64,000 bases of DNA from Tomocerus qinae. Lineage: Eukaryota; Arthropoda; Collembola; Entomobryomorpha; Tomoceridae. The notes under the pieces were generated by a model, which saw nothing but the letters and a program-made list of their open reading frames with translations, made no database searches and had not been told where the DNA came from. This document shows, piece after piece, positions 12,775 through 21,800 of the stretch. Positions within the stretch are counted from its first letter, which is position 1; every line of letters begins with the position of its first letter. The stretch spans positions 77,624,001 to 77,688,000 of the forward strand of contig CM034546.1 in assembly GCA_020055645.1 (NCBI GenBank), given 5' to 3'. Both the position numbers and the translations under genes were made by a program.

Positions 12775-13125
12775 GTCAGATCTTAGCACACTTCTCTAGC
12801 ACACTTAATATTATAACTAATTATATCCTAGCACACTGTTCTAGGATATAACTAATTATATTCCAGCACACTTTCCTACCACACTTATAAACTTTGTTAG
12901 AATAATATATAACTATGTATTTCCTAGCCCACTTTCACTGTACAGTTTCTTATGCATAAAACTGTGCTAGGATATCCCCAGTTATATTCTACCACACTTT
13001 TTGACCTATTTTTCTGAACCTGTGGTAGGGTATTAATAGTTATATCCTAGCACATGCAGTCTCATGCGTTCGGAAATTATATCCCAGCACAGTGTTCTAG
13101 AGACGTGGCTTGGATATAACCCTGG
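12775..13125. repeat. Degenerate repeat cluster with TCCTAGCACAC units
   Basis: At least nine imperfect copies of TCCTAGCACAC or its complement, often next to ATAACTAATTATAT, occur within 350 bases in both orientations. Spacing is irregular, so this is not a clean tandem array. It lies just upstream of the P2X-like gene. Confidence 0.55.
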
Positions 13126-13315
13126 TACGTAAATCCAATTTAATATCTCTAACGACAGTATTTGCGCTGAATTTCCTACGGCCTTACTCATTGCATTGGC
13201 AATGGACATTAGTTTTTTCGTCATTTCTGGTGACTTCAACACAAGTTAATTTTTGCTGCATTCGTGATCATTCCACAAAATAATCATCCTGAATTTACTT
13301 GAGTGTTTTTGAAAA

Positions 13316-14413
13316 ATGAGTTCAAAAACCATAATTATCCTTAGTGCCATAGTCTTCTTTTCTATTCTGGGACTATGGGGACTGCAATCTTATACACCTT
13401 ACCAGACAAACTGTACTCCTCAGTCAATATTGGTGTACAATGTTGAAGGAGTTTTCAGCACGGAAAGCGATCCGAAACTGCCACACCCTTACAATCGTAC
13501 TTGGGATTCATACGACCTGGCAATTCCCCTAGAAAAGGATAGATTATTTTTACCTACAAATATTGCTATCCGAGATCAAAAATTAGGAGAATCTTGTGCC
13601 GAATATTATGATGTAAAGGGAGCAAACTGCACTTCGGACTCCGATTGTATGGACGGTTCGAGTTATAAAAACGGAGTTGGAACGGGGAACTGTATTCATT
13701 TTGGTACTAACCAAACAGTAAATACCTGTGAGATCAGAGGATGGTGTCCAGCAGGACCTCCAGTATTCCCTTATGGCGAAGATACCTCCATTCTAAGCGG
13801 GGTAAGATATTTTGTGATAAAACTAGACAATGAAGTTTTATTTCCGGACTGCGAAGGACTCCCGTCTAACGTTGGGCTGGGTGGAAATGACAGACCCGAA
13901 AACGATTGTATCTACAACGAAGACAATGATCCGACTTGCCCAAATATTCGAATTCTGGACCTCATCAAACAAGCTGATGGAGATCTCGATATCGCTTTAC
14001 GATTCGGAGGAATCTTTACGTTGACCATTAAGTGGGATTGCAATTTCGATGAGGACTTGGACAATTGCCGACCGCAGTATATCTTCAAACGAATTTCCGA
14101 GGAAGCGGGTTACAGAACAGTGAGACATAACACCGTCAATATTCACGCAGATAATCACAGAACTCTTACTGATTACATTGGATTGAAGATTAATATCAAA
14201 GTCGAAGGTACATTCAGCAGGACTAACTACACTGCTTTCGTCATCACTTTGATTGCAGCCATCACTTTGCTTTTATTCCTTTTTGGAGCCATTTTGGGAA
14301 TTTCTTACTACATATTCTATGCTTGGGTACATGGAAATAGACGTCCAACCACCCAACAAGTCATGGAACACAGACAAGTGGAAGAATATCCCTCAGTTCA
14401 GTGCAAGCAGTAA
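13316..14413 (+). CDS. P2X-like receptor channel with a degenerate ATP pocket, intronless
   Basis: A 365-residue protein with the P2X layout: TM1 at about residues 4-24, a cysteine-rich ectodomain, TM2 at about 307-334 and a 31-residue tail. Family landmarks include the segment around WDSYDLAIPLEKDRLFLPTN, the pattern DSDC then GVGTGNC, TCEIRGWCP, NDPTCPNIRILD, GGIFTLTIKWDCNFD and GYRTVRHNT. Animal P2X subunits form trimeric ATP-gated cation channels. Here the usual ATP contacts appear lost. The TKVKG lysines read NVEG, the NFR motif reads RTV, and the lysine before the second membrane segment is absent from RTLTDYIGLK. The cytoplasmic N terminus with its YxTxK site is also missing: TM1 begins almost at the ATG, and an in-frame TGA sits six bases upstream. 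The whole gene is one exon, whereas animal P2X genes are normally split. This suggests a retrocopy lineage or a protein with another ligand. Confidence 0.8.
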   Translation: MSSKTIIILSAIVFFSILGLWGLQSYTPYQTNCTPQSILVYNVEGVFSTESDPKLPHPYNRTWDSYDLAIPLEKDRLFLPTNIAIRDQKLGESCAEYYDVKGANCTSDSDCMDGSSYKNGVGTGNCIHFGTNQTVNTCEIRGWCPAGPPVFPYGEDTSILSGVRYFVIKLDNEVLFPDCEGLPSNVGLGGNDRPENDCIYNEDNDPTCPNIRILDLIKQADGDLDIALRFGGIFTLTIKWDCNFDEDLDNCRPQYIFKRISEEAGYRTVRHNTVNIHADNHRTLTDYIGLKINIKVEGTFSRTNYTAFVITLIAAITLLLFLFGAILGISYYIFYAWVHGNRRPTTQQVMEHRQVEEYPSVQCKQ

Positions 14414-15899
14414 ACAATTTATTCATTCATATTTTACCCAATAAATTCAAATTGTAAAAGTAACAACAATCAGATATTTATGAATAATTAAATCATAATT
14501 TCATAACTAAGAGCAGATAGTTTATACACTACAGCTCCTAGCTTTTCATTCTTGGGTTGAATAATGCTTTTACTTCTATTGCCATTTTATTAATACTGTT
14601 TTTACTTTTAAATTTATTTCCTCAAATTACTATATTTAAAAAGAAGACAATTTGTTTTCAAACGAAGATTAGAACGCATAATAAATAAACATAAAAACAT
14701 TAATTTGGTAACTTTTTATCATTAAAACTATTAATTCAAATGCATCATCATAATGCGTAGCTTACATACTCTAATTGTATTCGATTAATTTCCGTTGCAC
14801 AAATATCAGTTTTATTGGCGAGATAATCGAGATGGCTCATTAATTACTCATCACAAACATAAGCCGTACAATTTAAACACAAGTCATTCGTACCAATTCA
14901 AACTATAATAATATACTATAAATGAGATGAAGCTTGTAAGCTTTTATTTTGCATGGAATCTCTGGCATGTAGATAAGTGACCTTTCATCTCTTGATATAA
15001 ACTTGCCTTTGATGATTCAGATGGTATGCCATGTACGTCAGCATTTATTTATGTATCATGCAAGCCATTCTTTATAACCAATAATATACGCATACACCCA
15101 TATAGTATAAATAAAAATACAACTGTTATAATTATCCGTATGTCGATGTTTTATTCGGATTACATTACTCAAGCTGATACATTATTACATTGATAGTCAA
15201 ATTTACATATTTCGAATTTTCGTTCATTTTGATAGTCAATATTAATTTAATTTTGTTTTAAGTTGATTGTGATACTCAGTATTACTCCAATTTAAAACTT
15301 CTGTTCATTTTGATACTCAATTATAATCAATTGTTTAGTCTAATGCTATAGTCAACATTGTTTTTCTTTAGACTTTTATAGTTAACAATATTTTTTTTAT
15401 TTTTTGCTGGTATGCATAGTCAAGAATAATCTGTTTTGATTTGCTCTATTTTTGGATAATGAATTATGTGAATTAACATAACTTTTAAGGTCAAACGTGT
15501 AAAGCAAACATAACTACAGTATTATTAAACTAACAATCTCGGATTATTAATGCATCGTAACTAAATAACCAGATAAAATAAGAACATAGAGATCTACATT
15601 TTACTTAGAATGGTCTACTGTAATTAGTTACTTTTTTAAAATTATTTTCCATTTTAGGGAATACATTTACATTTATTTTTCATCTCTGCTAGCATACTAA
15701 TTTATTTAAATTAGCAACTTCAAAAATGATTAAAATATTTAAAAATATTAAAAAATATCACTACTTATTACCATCAGTTTATTTATTTCTGACAATTCCA
15801 AATCTCTCAAAAATACCCGTTCGAACAGCAAAGTTCATGTTTTCATGGAACACTTTTTGGGTGGTTGGAATTCTCTGGTGTATGTTAGCTATTAGAAGC
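14414..15899. other. Intergenic AT-rich sequence
   Basis: No gene recognised. It holds the 3' flank of the P2X-like gene, a repeat block at 15190-15380 described separately, and the 3' flank of the polyketide synthase. Confidence 0.5.
15190..15380. repeat. Dispersed TTTTGATAGTCAA repeat block, copy 1
   Basis: Repeated TTGATAGTCAA and TTTTGATACTCAA units at intervals of about 40-80 bases, mixed with ATAATCAATTGTT. A similar block lies at 45660-45885, so this is probably a dispersed degenerate repeat. Confidence 0.45.
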
Positions 15900-18800
15900 T
15901 TACATTTGTAACTTAAATGATTTAGGTTCATGCCATTTTCTAAAGAGCTGCTTAATTGAGGGTGAGATTTTGAGAATAAGGCATAAGAAGAATTCTCCAC
16001 CATAACTATCTTTAAAGATAGTGAGGAAGCTGTTGCTCTCGCTTTCTTTTTTCAATATTTCTAAATACTCCTCTTTACTGACTAAACTCAACCTGCACCC
16101 AAACTGCTCGGCCAGCGTAATGAAATCTTTTATATGCAATCCTACAGGTTGGACTAAATTGTAGACTCCAGACTGTGCATTATCGTGGAATGCCAACTCC
16201 AAAGTCAGTTTACTGGCAACATCTACAGTAAGACCATAATGGCCACCTTCTACATCTGGAACTCTGCCTAAGCGGAGTGACAGGAAGAAGTTATTCATCA
16301 TCGTGTCCGTATCGACAGTAAACCGTCCAGTTTCACTATTTCCCATCAGATTGGAATATCTAATTGTCATGCACGGAATTCCTCGTTCATTGGCTTGTTT
16401 GCACAGTTTCTCCCCTACAAACTTTGACAATGCGTATCCAAACGTAATTCCATCTCCAATATTTTCGTCGTCAGGAAATTCTTCCGATATTAAACCGTCC
16501 TCTGTAAATCGATTGATAGCAGTGAAAGTAGAAGCATATAAAATTCGTTTTGTTTTGATATTCGCAGCAAATTTGAGTATGTTGACACACCCTAGTGCAT
16601 TTACGGACCGAATGTTTGTTTTGTTGGCATTATGGACACGATAATATTCAACGTGGTTTGTCCGTGCAGCAAGATGGATCACCATCTCAGTGCTTGTAGA
16701 AAGTCTATTGTAATCGTTGGGCGACATTCCCAAATTGTCTTCTGTGATATCGCCAGTGATAATAACAACTTTATCCATGTTTACCAACAATTCATGCCTT
16801 TTTAAATTAGCAACAAGTTTTCTACGTGCTTGCTCCACAGTTTTACCTCTAATTAAACACCACACATTGACATTTTCACGCTGTGCTAAATCTTTGAGCA
16901 AATAAACTCCTAAGTGGCCGGTGGAACCAGTTAGTAAGATTCTGGTAACCTTTGAAGGTTTTAAGCACGAATCTAATCCTTGAATATCATCGGGCAGCAA
17001 GGAATCCTGTTTAACTAATTTATAAGTAGCTTCTAAATCTACCTCTGCCATAGTAATACCCTGTTTAGTTGCAACTCCAGTTCCTACCAATAGTGTTTCT
17101 TCGGCTAAGTATTTACTTAGAGCATTAATAGTGGGATACCCCATAATAGCGCTTATATTCAAAGCAATGTTTTTCCCTACCAAATTTTGAAGTTTATTTT
17201 TCATTTCGACTGCCATTAAAGAATCCAGGCCCATTTCTTGGAATGTTTGATATTCATCAATAGCCTCAGATTCAGGTAGTTTAATTGTTTTCCGTATAAT
17301 TGCAGTCAGCTTAACTTTAATATAACTATTTCTTTCCTCCAAAGAAAGTGGTTCTATTTCTGCCCAAAACTTTTCGGATTGAATTGAAGAAGCACCTGTA
17401 TCTACATAACCCCCTTCATCACTTAATTCAGAGAAGGAGTTTCTAATGTTAAAATGCTTTGCGAATTCATTTAATTCTATTTGGACCACACCAACTTGGA
17501 GTAAATCGGGACGACTCAAAATGAATTTTAAAGAAGCTATTCCTTGATTCGGGGTAAAAGGCTTGACTCCAAATATTCCTTCTTTTCCATACGCAGTATT
17601 TGAAGCAGCTCCAACCTCAGCCCATGCACCCCAATTTATGGTTTGAGCAGGAAGACCAATTGAGTGACGGTAATAAGCGAATGAATCCAAGAAAGCATTA
17701 GCAGCTGCATGGTTACTTTGTCCCATTGGCCCAAAAATAGCAGCCATAGAAGAAAAAAGAACAAAATGTTCCAAATTTAAATCTTTTGTCAAGTTGTGCA
17801 AATTAATACATCCTGCAATTTTTGCATTGAAAACGGCTTGATACTTTTCCCAGGTTTGATTCATGAACATAGCATCGGAAATAACACCAGCAGAATGAAT
17901 TACACCTCGTAAGGGAGGCATTCGATACTTAGGAGATACCATTAATTCGAAAAGGGATTTACACTCATCCCAGTTTCCAACATCTATTTGAAATGAAAAG
18001 ATTTTGCACCCCTTTGCACGCAAATTATTTAAAACCTGATCAACATTCACACTTGGAGGATTTCGTCCAATTAACACAAGATTTTTACACCCAGAATCTG
18101 CAAACCATTTAGCTACTTCCAGTCCTATTCCGCCTAACCCGCCGGTAATTAAGTAGGTAGCGTTATGATTGAAGATGACATCCTTTTTGATGACTACATT
18201 TCCAACGTCGACAATTTCAGGCATGGTTACTACAACTTTTCCTATGTGTTGAGCTTTCAAGAAATAATTAAGAGCGTCTCTAATATTCACTAAATCAAAT
18301 CTGGAGTAAGGCAATGGTTTGAAATTTTCTTTGCTGTAATTTTGTATTTGGTATAACACGTCGCCCATTTCTGAAGAAGTTAATTTCTCGATATCGACTA
18401 TTGTGTATTGTACATCCGGCCGTAATTCTAATATTTCCTCTGGCATCCAGATGTTTACTTTTCCTATTTCTATAAACCGAGCATTTTTTGTACATGCTTT
18501 AAGTGTAGTTTCTTTAAAGCCATGACCTGTCAGTGAATTAAGAACAACATCTACACCTCTGCCATTGGTCACATTTGCTATTGCGTCTCCGTATGTCAAA
18601 TCTCTAGAGCGGAATACATTCTCAATCCCAAGAGATCGTAAATAATTCCTCTTTCTATGAGAACCAGCTGTAGCTATAATTTCAGCCCCTATAATTTTAG
18701 CAATTTGAATTGCAATTAACCCAACACCGCCTGATGCAACGTGGATTAGAATTGTTTCGTCTTTTTTTAAATCTGCAATTGTGACCATGCAATAGAAAGC

Positions 18801-21800
18801 TGTCAACAAGACTGATGGCATAGTAGCGGCGTCACTATATGTCATTTCTTTTGGTTTGAGCATGACCATATCTTCATGAGTTATAGCATGACTGCCGACA
18901 CTGCTAGTTAATGTCACGCCATAAATTTCATCTCCAACATCTAATTTTGTCACTTGGGGGCCAACATTTGTCACAACTCCTGCAAAATCTGATCCAAGTG
19001 TTTCTTTCATCGTAGTATACATCTCTGGTTTCAGAATGACAAAAATGTCTCTGAAATTAAGGGCGACTGCTTTAACTACTACTTCGATTTCTTTAGGTCC
19101 TAGCGGTTCCTTATCAATCGACACAAAAGTCACATCATTTATTTTTTTTGACTTTGGAATATCAACTCGAAATCGTCCTCGTGGAAGTGTTAATGGAGCT
19201 AACGTTTTAGATAGCCTAGTGTACCTGGAAACATATTTTTTGTTATTCCGAAAGCAAATTAGCTCTTCGTCTTTATCGAATATTTCAAAAAATATTTGTT
19301 CACAGTCAGCTACTAGATCCGAATTATCAGGATCTAGATCTATCATTTTTCCATGCATTTTTTGAACTTCGTTTTTCATACTTTTAGCCATTCCCCAAAT
19401 TACGGAGTTAAAAGGACAAACTGTTTCTTGATCCTGCACGCAATATACACCTCGTGTGATTACAAAAAACTGCGAGTTATGACCAGCTTTTTCTGAAAGA
19501 AATCTGCAGAAGTTTAACATAGATTTATATGCATCAACCTGATTGTCGCTGACAATATTCGTAGCTAGATACATGAATCCTTTCACTTCGTATTTTTCTA
19601 CTACATTTGACACTATGCCCTGTAACAAAATATCATCAATTTGGTTTTCAATTTGGATTAATATGACCTTGTCACAGACAGTTTCCAATTTAAGTTTCAA
19701 GATTTCACACAATGCACCCTCTTCGGCAAAAATAACCCATGAGATTTCCCTCTTACTAAGAGCCAAAACCGAATCCCTAATAATTTCCGATGCTTCAATG
19801 TCAACAGCTCGAGAAATAAGAACGGTAATAAATTCGTCCATAGAAGACACATTAACGGCATTACTGAATCCTGAGTTATTAAGCACTTTGCTCCAAACAT
19901 TTTGTGAAACCATTGAATGTCTCTGTCGTACATCGAAATCTGTAAATTTCCAATATCCTTCCAAAATTCCAAAAATGATATCGATGGCTCTACTAGGATC
20001 TGTGATTTCTTGCAGTACCAAAAGCCCATCGGTGCGGGTCACTTTCCTAACGTTCTCTACTGAATTTCCCAAATTTTCAGTAGCATGCATGATATTGGCT
20101 GCAATGACAACATCGTAATAATTGGGGCAGAATCCCTGTGCCAAAGGGTCTTTTTCAATATCCAATACTTTGTAGTCTATTCCACTAATAGAGGAAAATT
20201 CTTCTTTAGCTCCTTCTAAAAAGTGGGGTGAAATATCAGTAAATGTGTATCGAAATGGAATATTTTCCTTCCTCAGAATGGCTAATACTTCTTTCGTTGT
20301 AGCTCCACTACCTGCCCCTATTTCTATAATTCTAACGATCGAGTCTTTTTGTGTCCCGTCTGTCTTGAACTCTTTTAATGCCAATCCTAGATATTTACTA
20401 GTCCGAATATTCGCCACTACACATTCGTTACTTTTGGTGTAAACATCTAAAGGATTCAAGTCTTCTCTTCCGAACAGAGCAGAAACTGCAGTTTTTTCGC
20501 CAATAGCAACATCCCACATGTGGTCATTGCATTTATTCATGATATCTGACACAACAATTCGTCCCATTGGGGCACCTTCAAAATAAATAAACTCATTGAT
20601 TTCCCATTGCGTCTTTTCAATTTCCTCAAACGTTGGAAATTCTTTAACACACTTCCATCCGTCCATGTAGCCCGATCCGTTGTCAATTTCTTCACCAAAA
20701 CCATCCTCACACAATATTTGGAAATATCTTTTTACCATCATTAGATGAGTTTTTCCTATTAAATGCTCATTTAAAAATTCCTCAATCCAATATATAACAC
20801 CCACTTTTGGATTGAAGCCATTTTTCATTAGTAATCTCATGATGTTACAACAAGCACCTTGGTCTGACTTTTGCTGGACTTCTAAAACATACATGTGCAT
20901 GTGTTGTTCCATGCTATCAAAAAGTGGCTGAAGGATATTTGGTGTATTTACTATTTTTTTTGTATCTATCCTGGCCTGAATTGGACCTACTCTTTGTCTC
21001 CATACTTCCTGGTACATGCCTGGCAACATGTTGTTGTGAGCATTGATTACATTGAGAAACGAACTGATGGATGTCTTCAGCAGTCGAACACCCACCATAA
21101 CGGCAAGCAGTACATTTTTGTCACTGTATAGGGCAATAATTCCTACCGACTTTTCATTTTCAGTCCATTTAGCATGGGCAAACATGTTATGGGAAATGGT
21201 GTCATTGACCAAAAATACATGGTCGATACCAACTGGCAAATACAGGTCAACTTGGTCGTCCCCAATACTCAATCCAAAGAGTTGAATCATGGCGTCTAAA
21301 ATGATAGGATGATAAACGTAATCTGAAAAATTACCTGCATTTTTAAAACTTGGAATAAAAGCTAGAGCTTCGTTTTCTCCAACCCAAACGGATTCTATGC
21401 TTTGGAAAGTCTCGCCAAAATGAATTCCTATCTCAGGAGCTAACTTGTAAAACTCTTTGGAATTCTGTTCAGTTGGACAACGAATTTTAATTGTTTCAAT
21501 TTTTTCGGAAATATAGCTTGTTTCAGACTTTTTATCCCCCTCATTGTTGTTCTCCTCTTTTTCATTGGATAACCATGCTACAGACTTTTTCAATGCTACA
21601 ATCGCGCTGGAGTATCGTTTCCAACCTTTTTCTTCATTATACCCGTTCAGTTTCCTAAACAAGTATACCTTGACATTATACGCATGAGATTCATTTCCGA
21701 TAGGAGAAACTACTACTTGAGTCCTGTACATTTTCCCTTCTTCTAATTGCATTGGAGCTTCCACAACGAAATCTCTCACTGTTAAAATCCCCAAATCATC

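Noticed and set aside
19543-20118. 191-codon plus-strand frame inside the polyketide synthase
   Set aside because: Antisense shadow of the synthase; the minus-strand translation has clear domains.
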